From CAYONZ01 sp964405465 (lineage in GTDB: Bacteria; Bdellovibrionota; Bdellovibrionia; Bdellovibrionales; JAMPXM01), in the NCBI GenBank assembly GCA_964405465.1, contig CAYONZ010000006.1:1-64000 (forward strand): a stretch of 64,000 bases of DNA, given 5' to 3'. The notes below the pieces were generated by a model. It was not told where the DNA came from and made no database searches. It saw only the letters and a program-made list of their open reading frames with translations. Positions 7,377-15,636 of the stretch are shown piece after piece; position 1 is the first letter of the stretch, and every line of letters starts with the position of its first letter. A program made the translations under genes and the position numbers.

Positions 7377-8498
7377 ATGCCTCGTTTTTTTGCTATGACT
7401 TCGCGTGGATTGGGTGACGTTCTTGCTCGTGAGCTAGATCAACTTGGGATGAAAAATGTGGTTAAGGATCACGGTGGCGTCGGGTTTGAATCAAACTGGG
7501 CCGGCTGTTATCGAGCCAACTTACGGTTGCGTTCGGCAACCCGAGTGTTGCTGCATGTCCAGGATTTTCCTGCCTATAACGGCGACGACCTTTATAACAA
7601 CCTGAAGAAGCATGATTTCACAAAATATATTGGACCAGATGACACCCTGGCCGTGGAGAGCAAGGTTCGTGACTCAGCGATGCAGGATCAGCGCTTTGTT
7701 GGGTTAAAGGTTAAAGATGCGATTGTTGATCAGTTTAGAGAAAAATTTGATCGTCGCCCCAATGTGGACTCCATTGATCCAGATTTGCGGGTTGTGGTTC
7801 GTGTAGTTAAGAATCAGGTTTCTGTTAGTATCGACACTTCGGGGAAGCCACTGTTTAAGCGGGGATACCGTGATCAAAATACTGAAGCACCACTCAAAGA
7901 ACATGTTGCTGCAGGATTGTTACTGCTTTCGGGGTGGAATCAGGAAATGTCTGTCGTTGACCCGATGTGTGGATCTGGAACTTTTCTGATTGAGGCGGCG
8001 TTGATGGCCCAGAGAATGAGTCCTGGCACCATGCGTTCGAGTTTCGCTTTTCAAAGATTTTCAAGTTTTGACGAAAAGACTTGGCAGGACGAACTTGATG
8101 CTGCTTTGGCCTTGGAGCGAGAAGTTGATTTTAAATTTTATGGATTTGATGTTGATCGGAAGGCCATTGCTATTGCGAAGGAAAATGCAAAAATGGCAGG
8201 AGTTGATCATTTGGTGGAGTTTCATCGTCAGCCATTTGAGACTTTAAAAAAGCCCGTCGAGACCGGACTCTTGATTACCAACCCACCTTATGGTGAGCGA
8301 ATTGGATATAAAGACGAGTTGATTGAGTTGTACAAAAATTTTGCCCATTTGCTGAAGGTAGAATTCAAAGGGTGGGATTGCTTCGTCTTGTCAGGTGATC
8401 CTGAGCTTTCTGCAGAGATGCGCTTGAAGGCAACTCATAAATACAAAGTCTTTAATGGGCCGATTGAGTGTCGGCTATTGCGTTACAAAATGTTTTAA
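7377..8498 (+). CDS. THUMP-domain 23S rRNA N2-guanine methyltransferase (RlmL/YpsC type)
   Basis: It has an N-terminal THUMP RNA-binding domain (about residues 50-165) and a C-terminal class I SAM methyltransferase domain. The SAM motif is DPMCGSGTFLIEAA and the catalytic amino-methylase motif is TNPPYGER, as in enzymes forming m2G in 23S rRNA. Length 373 aa corresponds to the single-domain YpsC form, without the RlmK half found in the E. coli RlmL fusion. ETF-QO ends five bases upstream, so they are probably co-transcribed without an obvious functional link. The exact target nucleotide is inferred from the family only. Confidence 0.9.
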   Translation: MPRFFAMTSRGLGDVLARELDQLGMKNVVKDHGGVGFESNWAGCYRANLRLRSATRVLLHVQDFPAYNGDDLYNNLKKHDFTKYIGPDDTLAVESKVRDSAMQDQRFVGLKVKDAIVDQFREKFDRRPNVDSIDPDLRVVVRVVKNQVSVSIDTSGKPLFKRGYRDQNTEAPLKEHVAAGLLLLSGWNQEMSVVDPMCGSGTFLIEAALMAQRMSPGTMRSSFAFQRFSSFDEKTWQDELDAALALEREVDFKFYGFDVDRKAIAIAKENAKMAGVDHLVEFHRQPFETLKKPVETGLLITNPPYGERIGYKDELIELYKNFAHLLKVEFKGWDCFVLSGDPELSAEMRLKATHKYKVFNGPIECRLLRYKMF

Positions 8499-8613
8499 CA
8501 ACACGAGTGTCGTGCTGTTGGTGGAACACTCTGGATTTCAATTTTAAGTTTAACGTGATTTTTTTTAAAAACTGCGTTGTGATTTAAAAACGATTTCTTT
8601 CAGAGGAGGTTCT

Positions 8614-9138
8614 GTGGTGTTTTTACTGAAGCAACTTTTCAATCTATTGAAGTTGCTAAATTCTGAAATTGGAACAAATCAGATCGCAGCCGGCCTGGCG
8701 GCGGGGTTTGTGTTGGGTTTTTCCCCTATTTTATCTTTACAGGGAATTTTACTGCTTTTTTGCCTATTGTTTTTTCGAATTCAAATCGGTGCTGCGACTC
8801 TTTCGGCCTGTGCATTTTCTTTCGTTGCCTGGCTATTGGATCCGCTGATGATGAGACTTGGAAGTTGGATTCTCGAGATCGAACCGTTGCGTCCGGTTTT
8901 TGAGCATTTGTATAACATGCCACTCGTACCATTTACTCGCTTCAATAATAATCTGGTGATGGGGGCGGGAGTATTTTCTCTTGTCTTGTCTCCCCTTGTC
9001 TTTTTGGGGGCTCGCTGGTTGGTGATTAAGTATCGTGAAAAAATACTTGCTCGTTTTGAGCAAACAAAATTTTGGAAACTCGTGAAGGCCACATCTTTTT
9101 ACAAATGGTATGCACAATATCAGGAGCTTTATGGCTGA
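8614..9138 (+). CDS. TIGR03546-like integral membrane protein (DUF2062-type)
   Basis: A 174-residue inner-membrane protein with a GTG start behind an AGAGGAGG ribosome site. The N-terminus (NQIAAGLAAGFVLGFSP) is the signature of the DUF2062/TIGR03546 group. Predicted membrane segments lie at about residues 25-45, 50-70 and 115-140, with a basic C-terminal tail. It is followed 79 bases later by its usual partner, the TIGR03545-type protein. Their conserved pairing suggests a joint role in the envelope, but no function is established. Identification rests on recognised sequence style and on the pairing. Confidence 0.8.
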   Translation: MVFLLKQLFNLLKLLNSEIGTNQIAAGLAAGFVLGFSPILSLQGILLLFCLLFFRIQIGAATLSACAFSFVAWLLDPLMMRLGSWILEIEPLRPVFEHLYNMPLVPFTRFNNNLVMGAGVFSLVLSPLVFLGARWLVIKYREKILARFEQTKFWKLVKATSFYKWYAQYQELYG

Positions 9139-9217
9139 ATAGATTTTGGCGTGTTTGTTTGAATGGACTCGTGAAGAACTTTGGAAAATCTAAGGACATA
9201 AGTTAAGGGCAGGTAAA

Positions 9218-11158
9218 GTGATGAGTGAAGAAGGACAAAATACAGGGAATATTAAGTCAAAGGTTGGGAAAAGACCTGGTCCAATTAGAACAGGGCTTGT
9301 GGTTCCAATTATAATTTTCGTGATTTTGTGGATCTCTTATTTTCATTTCTTTTTTGATGGGCATCTTCGCCGGGGAATTGAGTTCGCTGCGACACATATG
9401 GTTGGTGCTGAAGTTAACTTGAAAGAGTTGGAATCAAGTTTTTTCAATGCGTCGCTTCGATTGGCGGGTATTCAGATAACAGATAAAGAGAAGCCGACCC
9501 ACAATAGTCTCGAAATTGGTGAGGTCAGATTTAAGATTCTATGGGATGCCATATTACGGGCAAAGGTAGTGATCGATGAAGCGACTGTGTTGAATGTGTT
9601 TTTGGATTCGCCTCGAAAATTTGCAGGGCGTGTTTTGCCAAAGGAGCCGGAGTCTGAGGAAAAGCCTTCACAGTTGCGGCAGCAGGCGATCGAAAAATTG
9701 GGCCAGAGTCTTCAGGGAAATGCGCTTGGCGATATCGCGACTTTGTTGAGCGGAAATGATAAGGTTGGGGAATTAAAAAATTTAGAAGATCAGTTGAAAT
9801 CTTCTGGAAAAATCAAAGTTTTGCAGGATGAGTTAAGAGCAAAACAGGCGGTTTGGAAGAAGAAGCTTTCGGAGCTTCCGGCAGACAAGGATTTCAAGGC
9901 TCTGCAGGATCGAATGAAACAAATTAAAGTTGATGGATTTCATGGCCCTGATGAAATTCAAAAGTCTTTGAAGGAGATCGAGGCGCTTTATAAAGACATT
10001 GATTCCCAGGTAAAAATGGTCAAATCAACATCTGATGACCTTCATTCAGATGTAAACAAATATCGGGATGAGTTAAACGAGCTTGAAAAAATGGCTCAGG
10101 ATGATCTGAAAGATCTTGAAGCAAAGTTGAAAATTCCTAAATTGGATGCAAAGTCTTTGGCTCTCAACCTCTTAGGTCCTGGAGTTGTTTCCAAAGTACG
10201 AAAGGCAGAGTTTTATATTTCAAAAGCTCGCGAATATATGCCTCCCAAAAAAACCAATGAAGAAAAACAAACGTTTAAGCCAAAGCCACATGAGCGAGGC
10301 AGGGGGCGGGTTTACCAGTTTGGGCGTCCGAATAGTTATCCACTATTTTGGTTAAAGTTGGCTAAAATTACTTCGAAGGCCAGCGAATCAGGAACGTCTG
10401 GAAATCTGTCTGGCTCTTTGACGAATGTATCGTCTGACGCTCATTTGACGGGAAAACCGGCTGTACTCGAGTTGTCGGGGGGATTTCCAGCACAAAAACT
10501 AGAAGATCTTTTGCTGCGGCTCGAAATTGATCACACGGGAGAGTCTCCTGAAGAACGATTGAAATTGAAAGTTGGAAAATTGAGTTCCGAAGATCTGAGT
10601 CTGTCGAACTCGGATGACGTTAAAATTCGTGTGGTCGAGCCTCAGTATAGTGTCGACCTCATGGGGGTTTTTCGTGGAAACGAGCTTTCTATCGATTCAA
10701 AATCGAATGTCGCTCGACCGAAGTTTGATGTCGGCGCAAAAAATGCGAGGGTACAAGAGGTTTTGGGGGATGCGTTTGCAAAGATAGGAGAATTTCATAT
10801 TCAAACTATGGTTTCGGGAGAATGGAGCGCGCCCAAGCTTGAGGTGCATTCAAATATCGGTGAGGCAATAGAAACTGCATTTTCTGCGGCACTTGCTGGA
10901 CAAATTGCAAAAGCAAAGGAACAGGTGCGAAGTTTATATGATTCCAAGGTGGGAGCTGAAAAGCAGAAACTAATGAATGAGTTCAAGTTATCAGAGGGAG
11001 AACTTTCGAGTCTTCTGACTGATCGAGAAGCAGGTCTCAAAAAATTGCAGGAGCTTGCTCCTCAGCTGAAAGACAAAATTTCTGATTCGCAAAAAAAGAA
11101 ACTAGAAGGAGAAGGTAAAAAGGTTCTGGATGATTTGAAGAAGAAGTTTAAGTTCTGA
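9218..11158 (+). CDS. TIGR03545-like large envelope protein (646 aa)
   Basis: Partner of the upstream membrane protein. After a basic N-terminus there is one membrane anchor (about residues 27-45), then an AsmA-like beta-rich start (VNLKELESSFFNASLRLAGIQ), a long Lys/Glu/Leu-rich coiled-coil region (about residues 160-330), a second beta-rich region (about 370-540) and a final coiled coil rich in Lys. Topology suggests an inner-membrane anchor with a long periplasmic part. The start is GTG 9218 or ATG 9221, one codon apart. AsmA-like proteins often move or regulate lipids between membranes, which is a reasonable but unproven guess. Confidence 0.82.
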   Translation: MMSEEGQNTGNIKSKVGKRPGPIRTGLVVPIIIFVILWISYFHFFFDGHLRRGIEFAATHMVGAEVNLKELESSFFNASLRLAGIQITDKEKPTHNSLEIGEVRFKILWDAILRAKVVIDEATVLNVFLDSPRKFAGRVLPKEPESEEKPSQLRQQAIEKLGQSLQGNALGDIATLLSGNDKVGELKNLEDQLKSSGKIKVLQDELRAKQAVWKKKLSELPADKDFKALQDRMKQIKVDGFHGPDEIQKSLKEIEALYKDIDSQVKMVKSTSDDLHSDVNKYRDELNELEKMAQDDLKDLEAKLKIPKLDAKSLALNLLGPGVVSKVRKAEFYISKAREYMPPKKTNEEKQTFKPKPHERGRGRVYQFGRPNSYPLFWLKLAKITSKASESGTSGNLSGSLTNVSSDAHLTGKPAVLELSGGFPAQKLEDLLLRLEIDHTGESPEERLKLKVGKLSSEDLSLSNSDDVKIRVVEPQYSVDLMGVFRGNELSIDSKSNVARPKFDVGAKNARVQEVLGDAFAKIGEFHIQTMVSGEWSAPKLEVHSNIGEAIETAFSAALAGQIAKAKEQVRSLYDSKVGAEKQKLMNEFKLSEGELSSLLTDREAGLKKLQELAPQLKDKISDSQKKKLEGEGKKVLDDLKKKFKF

Positions 11159-11200
11159 TGATCGGTCGAATGGGACAGATTTCTCATTAGCAAAAGAGTG

Positions 11201-11245
11201 GCTTCTCTGGTTACTTGCCAATTTTCCGAAGAAAACCAGAGAAGC
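11201..11245. terminator. Perfect 12-bp hairpin between convergent genes
   Basis: GCTTCTCTGGTT (11201-11212) and AACCAGAGAAGC (11234-11245) are perfect inverted repeats with a 21-base loop. It lies between the TIGR03545 gene (plus) and a membrane protein gene (minus). There is no clear T-run on either side, so it may end transcription with Rho or protect 3' ends. Confidence 0.6.
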
Positions 11246-11257
11246 TTAATGTAATCT

Positions 11258-11626
11258 TTAGAATGGTTTTAGTACGGCAAGAAACGAAGCCAAAAAACCA
11301 ATCAAAATTGTAAGAGTCCAAAGAAGTTTGCTAAATTTCGGCAGGCGGTACATCAATGTTGGCATCGCTCCAAAAACTAGCCAGATTGCAATTTTGGCAT
11401 GAATCCATGCTGGCCAGCTTTGACCAGAATAAAGTCTTGCGATCAGACCGAATCCACCAATAAGCGCGAATGCTAGGCCAATTCCATGAAACATTCCTGC
11501 CCATTTTCTTCCCGAGAAGTCACGTGTGCCCCCATTGATCATGTGGAGCGAGATTCCTCCCAAGGACAAAAGCACAATGAAGACCGAGCTTAAATGAAGA
11601 ACTTTGTAGAATTCATATGAAAACAT
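11258..11626 (-). CDS. Four-helix membrane protein of unknown function (122 aa)
   Basis: Start chosen at the ATG at 11626, preceded by AAAGGGG; the longer open frame upstream lacks a ribosome site. The protein has four hydrophobic helices with charged loops, begins MFSYEFYKVLHLSSVF, and holds His residues at helix ends (LHL, LHM, FHG, IHAK). This resembles small SirB/CopD-like membrane proteins that sometimes bind haem or copper, but I cannot assign a family firmly. It is a single gene converging on the TIGR03545 pair and divergent from cdd. Confidence 0.65.
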   Translation of the reverse strand: MFSYEFYKVLHLSSVFIVLLSLGGISLHMINGGTRDFSGRKWAGMFHGIGLAFALIGGFGLIARLYSGQSWPAWIHAKIAIWLVFGAMPTLMYRLPKFSKLLWTLTILIGFLASFLAVLKPF

Positions 11627-11824
11627 ATTGGCCCCTTTTGAGGTGAGATTGGTTCGGTATTTTCTGGAGACAGACGATAAACTGATTTTTGAGTTGATGG
11701 CAAAAGAAAGATGATGAAAACTTGTGGGACCTAATGTTTGGAGCATGAGATTTCTGATGCGCAATATACTGTTCTTTGGCAGGGAAATTTCAGTGCACGG
11801 TGATTCAATAGAAGAGGATTGAAA

Positions 11825-12250
11825 ATGGCTGGAATAAAATTCGACGCTAAAATGAGAGAGGCACACCAGTTGGCCGTTGTAGTTCGAGAACGGGCCTATG
11901 CTCCCTACTCGAACTTTCATGTTGGAGCCACTCTAGTGACCAGGGACGGAAAGTTTGTATCAGGGTGCAATATTGAAAATGCGAGCTATGGTGGGGCGGT
12001 TTGTGCTGAGAGAGTGGCATTATTGTCGGCCGTTCGTGATGGTATTCGAGATATAACAGATATTGTGGTTGTTACAGATGCGAAAAAACCAGCATGTCCT
12101 TGTGCTCTTTGCTTACAAATGATGGCCGAGTTTTGTTCTCCCTCCACACGAATTTGGATTTGTGATTTAAAAAAGCCGAAGATGGTACGGACCTTTAAAG
12201 AGTTGTTACCTTTGCCATTTGGACCTAAACAGTTGCGCGAAGCCAAGTAG
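11825..12250 (+). CDS. cdd: Cytidine deaminase
   Basis: Converts cytidine and deoxycytidine to uridine forms in pyrimidine salvage. The zinc site is complete: CAER (Cys60, Glu62) within CNIENASYGGAVCAERVA, and PCALC (Cys93, Cys96). At 141 aa it is the short tetrameric form. Start chosen as ATG 11825 because the GAGGA ribosome site is 7 bases upstream; the TTG at 11819 is too close to that site. Gene is followed 36 bases later by the MBL-fold protein gene. Confidence 0.95.
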   Translation: MAGIKFDAKMREAHQLAVVVRERAYAPYSNFHVGATLVTRDGKFVSGCNIENASYGGAVCAERVALLSAVRDGIRDITDIVVVTDAKKPACPCALCLQMMAEFCSPSTRIWICDLKKPKMVRTFKELLPLPFGPKQLREAK

Positions 12251-12286
12251 CAGGTTTGTATTTGTGAAGCGAGGAGTGGGGGTTAG

Positions 12287-13114
12287 GTGAACGGAAAAGA
12301 GTTTTTACGATTCATATATGGAATGTTCATGGGGACCTCTGTCCAGTACATCAAACCAACAAAACGTCATATGTTTGGTACCCTTTGGGAGCCCCTTGAT
12401 GAAAATGCATTCGTTCAACATGGAGGATCGTCGAATTGTTTGGTGCTTCGGCAGGGCGATAAGGCACTTGTAGTGAACTCGGGTCAAGCTGGACCTGCGC
12501 AGAAAATGCTTGAGGAGTTGAGGCAGCTGGGTGTTAGGCAGGTTGAGATCTTAATCGCAACCTCCTTATTTCAGGACTTTGTCAATGGATGGGAGAAGCT
12601 GGCCCCTACGCAAGTTCTTGTTGGAGCCTATCCAGTTGACCGCCTTCGAGAGTATTTTGGAGAAAGATGTCTTTCGATTGCTGAACCGAAAATCATCGAG
12701 TGGGGGCTGGAGAAAGTAGAAATTGTTCCTTTGGCCCCAGGCTTTTCGACTCGCGATTTAGCGGTCTTTTTGCATCGGCGTAAAATATTGATTTTAGGTG
12801 GGATGTTCTACAATCGAATTCATCCGGTCATTCATCCAGGTCTGGGATTTGATGTGGATTCGTGGGTTCGTCAGTTGGGAGAATTGGTCGGCCGATTTAA
12901 GCCCGATCGAATATTGCCCGCGGAGGGAGACTGGGGGAAGGCCGTCGATGTGGATCTATTTGCTCGATACCTAACAGATCTAACGAACCCAGAAGTGGAA
13001 TTTCAGTATTGTCGAAAGAATTACGACTGGATAGAGATTCCCAGCTACACTTCACTTGAAGAAAATTTTGATCTCCTTCGAGAAAAGAAGAAAAATCATA
13101 CGACGCTTTCGTAA
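12287..13114 (+). CDS. Metallo-beta-lactamase-fold protein lacking metal ligands
   Basis: The sequence follows the MBL order: NCLVLRQGDKALVVNSGQ (first strands, residues 50-67), a helix, then IATSLFQDFVNGWE (residues 90-103) where active enzymes have THxHxDH, then a strand with ILILGGMFYN (about 168-176) where enzymes have a GD metal ligand, and LPAEGDWG (210-217) where they have PGHG. All His/Asp ligands are replaced, so it should not bind the usual two metals. It might be a regulatory or structural pseudoenzyme. Start is GTG 12287. The fold assignment is by pattern and is not certain. Confidence 0.65.
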   Translation: MNGKEFLRFIYGMFMGTSVQYIKPTKRHMFGTLWEPLDENAFVQHGGSSNCLVLRQGDKALVVNSGQAGPAQKMLEELRQLGVRQVEILIATSLFQDFVNGWEKLAPTQVLVGAYPVDRLREYFGERCLSIAEPKIIEWGLEKVEIVPLAPGFSTRDLAVFLHRRKILILGGMFYNRIHPVIHPGLGFDVDSWVRQLGELVGRFKPDRILPAEGDWGKAVDVDLFARYLTDLTNPEVEFQYCRKNYDWIEIPSYTSLEENFDLLREKKKNHTTLS

Positions 13115-13138
13115 AAAAAAATGCTGTGGCGAAATTAT

Positions 13139-14233
13139 TTATTCCTCTGCGCTTGTGGATGTTTCGTCCGCAAATACGGCTTTTAGCAGCCGTCGGACTT
13201 GGCTTCGCATTTCGGGAAGATGGGCCAAAGCAGCTTTCGTCTTAATGTGTTGTTGAAGTGAGACGAGTGGGTTGCCACCGTATTGGCCTGGCTCTGAAAT
13301 GCTTTTGGTAACGGCCGACAGGCCTCCGAGGTGAACTTGGTCACCAATGACAATGTGACCAGTTACTAGGGACGATCCCCCTGCCACGAAGTGCTTACCG
13401 ATTTTGCTAGAGCCGGCGACGGCAAATCGAGCTGTGAGGATCCCGTGCTCTCCAATTTCACAGTTGTGAGCAACGTGACATTGGTTATCGAAAATCGTTC
13501 CCTTGCCAATTCGTGTTTCTCCCATGGTGCCTCGATCAATACAGCAATTGGCTCCTACGTGAACTTTGTCCTCAAGTACGACTCTGCCCTGATGGGCTAT
13601 TTTAATATGTTCGCCATTTCTGGTGTGCGCATACCCAAACCCCTCTTTGCCGATGGTTGAATTCGGATGAATTTCGCATTCAGCACCGATTTCGGTGTGG
13701 TGCCCAATGTAGACCAGAGGGTGAATTGTGGTTCCTTTGCGAACGATCGTGTGCTCTTCGAGGTATGCAGATGCGCCAACAAAGACATCGTCTTCAATTA
13801 CAACATGGTCTCCAACAAAGGCATTCGGAGAGATAGTTGCAGATTTAGCAACTTTTGCTGATGGAGAGACAAATGCCATTGGATGAATGCCAGAGAGACT
13901 TCGTGAACGAAATGGGGTCGATAAATAATATTTATTGATGACCCGTGCCATGGCGAGCTCAACCTGGTCCGTAATTAAATATGTTTTGGTTGGTGAGAGC
14001 GAGAGCGCTTGATTTTTCAGTTTGGGCGATATCACGATCACTTGGGCTCTGGAGAGGCAGGCTGCATTTAAATATTTTGGATTTGAAATAAAGACGGCAT
14101 TTGATTCGTCAGCAAGATCTGGAGAGGTCACTCCTGATACGGCATAAGATGGATTGCCGAGGATTTCGGAGAACAGGTCCGGGAAATCTATTTTCCATTG
14201 TTGACACGTATTAAATTGTTTTTGTTGAGTCAT
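13139..14233 (-). CDS. lpxD: UDP-3-O-acylglucosamine N-acyltransferase
   Basis: Adds the N-linked acyl chain in lipid A synthesis (third step), from acyl-ACP, at the cytoplasmic membrane. It has an N-terminal uridine-binding domain (1-110), a left-handed beta helix of hexapeptide repeats (115-310) and a C-terminal helix. The catalytic His is His256 in HVAHN, and the GKEGFGYA substrate motif is at 195-202. Length 364 aa is typical. lpxA, fabZ and bamA, its usual neighbours, are not here. It converges on the MBL-fold gene with only 24 bases between. The organism therefore makes lipid A. Confidence 0.96.
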   Translation of the reverse strand: MTQQKQFNTCQQWKIDFPDLFSEILGNPSYAVSGVTSPDLADESNAVFISNPKYLNAACLSRAQVIVISPKLKNQALSLSPTKTYLITDQVELAMARVINKYYLSTPFRSRSLSGIHPMAFVSPSAKVAKSATISPNAFVGDHVVIEDDVFVGASAYLEEHTIVRKGTTIHPLVYIGHHTEIGAECEIHPNSTIGKEGFGYAHTRNGEHIKIAHQGRVVLEDKVHVGANCCIDRGTMGETRIGKGTIFDNQCHVAHNCEIGEHGILTARFAVAGSSKIGKHFVAGGSSLVTGHIVIGDQVHLGGLSAVTKSISEPGQYGGNPLVSLQQHIKTKAALAHLPEMRSQVRRLLKAVFADETSTSAEE

Positions 14234-14396
14234 CTTTTACTCTCTTTTGGTTAGGTGCTGCAGAGATACTCTGCAGGCATAGATATGTGCGGACAAACCA
14301 TAATTCGCTGCAAAATAACGTGTAATTGGTCTTGTCTTCTGTTTTTGTTTATCCTAACGTTTGTCGAATATTAAGATTTGCTAAACGGAGTTTTGT

Positions 14397-15176
14397 ATGT
14401 CGAAAAAAGTCAAGCCATCCAAATCCGCAAGCGTAAAAGCGAAGCCAGCGAAGGCCACGGTTGCTAAAAAAAGTGTGAAGGGTGTTGTTGCAAAAGCGGG
14501 TCTATCAAAAGGTCGTGCAACAGCGTCTCCAAAAGCAGTTAAGGCGGACTCTTCGAAGTCTGTCGCTAAGCCGAAGGTTCTTGAGGTTTTAGCAAAAAAA
14601 ATAGCTTCGTCTTTTCTTCCCCAAAAAAAATCGAAAAATGTGCCTGAAAAAAGTGTGGCAGCAAAGGCTGTGGTTGCGAATAAAAAAGTGGTCGCCAAAG
14701 AGACGCCTAAAGCTAAGAATTTGGTGGAATCGGCAAAAGCCAAAACTGCAAAATCTGGCGCGAAAGCTGTGTTGCCTGCCGAGGTAAAACCATCTGGGCA
14801 GAGACCAGCGAAAAAAGACGCCGAGCTGGTTGTTGAAAAGAAAGCTGAAGCAGTACCCACTAAGAAAAAGGATGATTTGAAGCAGGTTCCCGCTACAGTT
14901 GGGCATATGGCCTCAGGGGGAGCGTCGTCTTTTGTTTATGAGCCAGTTAGGCTTGGTCCCGATGCGACTCCGACTCAACAAAAATGGGCGCAACTCTTTA
15001 ATAAGTCCAAAAAGCTAGCTCCTGTAGATTATAAAATGTCGCAAAAATATGAAGCTGAGACGCCAATTTTGCACAAGGTTTTGGGCTGGGGTTTTATTCT
15101 TAGTAACCAAAACGATCGTCTTGAAGTTTTATTTCAGGATGGCGTGAAGGTTTTGATTTCCAATTACAATCCGTGA
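14397..15176 (+). CDS. Lys/Ala-rich protein with a compact C-terminal domain (259 aa)
   Basis: Residues 1-165 are low complexity, mainly Lys, Ala, Val, Ser and Pro in KPAKA-like repeats resembling eukaryotic histone H1 tails and bacterial H1-like DNA-binding proteins. Residues 178-259 form an ordered, non-repetitive domain (VYEPVRLGPDATPTQQKW... KVLGWGFILSNQNDRLEVLF) that I do not recognise. The basic arm should bind nucleic acid; the C-terminal domain may give specificity. It starts at ATG 14397 after ACGGAG and precedes infA by about 195 bases, divergent from lpxD. Confidence 0.75.
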   Translation: MSKKVKPSKSASVKAKPAKATVAKKSVKGVVAKAGLSKGRATASPKAVKADSSKSVAKPKVLEVLAKKIASSFLPQKKSKNVPEKSVAAKAVVANKKVVAKETPKAKNLVESAKAKTAKSGAKAVLPAEVKPSGQRPAKKDAELVVEKKAEAVPTKKKDDLKQVPATVGHMASGGASSFVYEPVRLGPDATPTQQKWAQLFNKSKKLAPVDYKMSQKYEAETPILHKVLGWGFILSNQNDRLEVLFQDGVKVLISNYNP

Positions 15177-15331
15177 TGTTTTTTTTTTGAGGGGGTGATC
15201 GTTGATTCCTCTCTCATTTTGCTAGTCTTGAATCCTTCAAAAATTCAGTAAGAGTCTGCAATCCGAGCTTTTCTGAAGTGGGTAAATCCCTCTTCCGTTT
15301 GATAGTGCATTGGGCAAAGGGTACAGATTTT

Positions 15332-15340
15332 TGCTATACA
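15332..15340 (+). promoter_or_regulatory. Extended -10 element upstream of infA
   Basis: TGCTATACA (TG at 15332-15333, hexamer TATACA at 15335-15340) matches an extended -10 (TGnTATAAT) with five of six hexamer matches. No good -35 is at 17 bases. Transcription would start about 24 bases before the infA ATG, giving a short leader. Confidence 0.45.
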
Positions 15341-15370
15341 AGATCGTTCATTTCGACTAGTTTTTTTCAC

Positions 15371-15589
15371 ATGGCAAAAGATGATTTAGCACAACTTGAG
15401 GGCAAAATAGTTGATGCCGCTGCTGGCGGCTTATACAAAGTTCAGCTGGATAATGGACCTGAGATCATTGCACGGTTGTGTGGGAAAATGCGTAAATTCA
15501 ATATTCGAGTTGTTGTTGGGGATCGGGTGACTGTTGGAGTTTCTCCGTACGATCCTACAAATGGCTTGATTCTTTATCGTCATAAGTAG
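15371..15589 (+). CDS. infA: Translation initiation factor IF-1
   Basis: IF-1 binds the ribosomal A site during initiation. The 72-residue S1/OB-fold protein begins MAKDDLAQLEGKIVDA and contains the core GDRVTVGVSPYDPTNGLI and the ending YRHK. Start is ATG 15371; an upstream TTG would add 31 non-family residues. There is no Shine-Dalgarno sequence: the ATG is preceded by a T-run and CAC. The gene sits between the Lys/Ala-rich protein gene and tex, not in the usual spc/alpha ribosomal cluster. Confidence 0.95.
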   Translation: MAKDDLAQLEGKIVDAAAGGLYKVQLDNGPEIIARLCGKMRKFNIRVVVGDRVTVGVSPYDPTNGLILYRHK

Positions 15590-15636
15590 TCTGATACTCC
15601 AATGAGTAAATTTTTTTCCAAGAGGGATTGAGAGTT

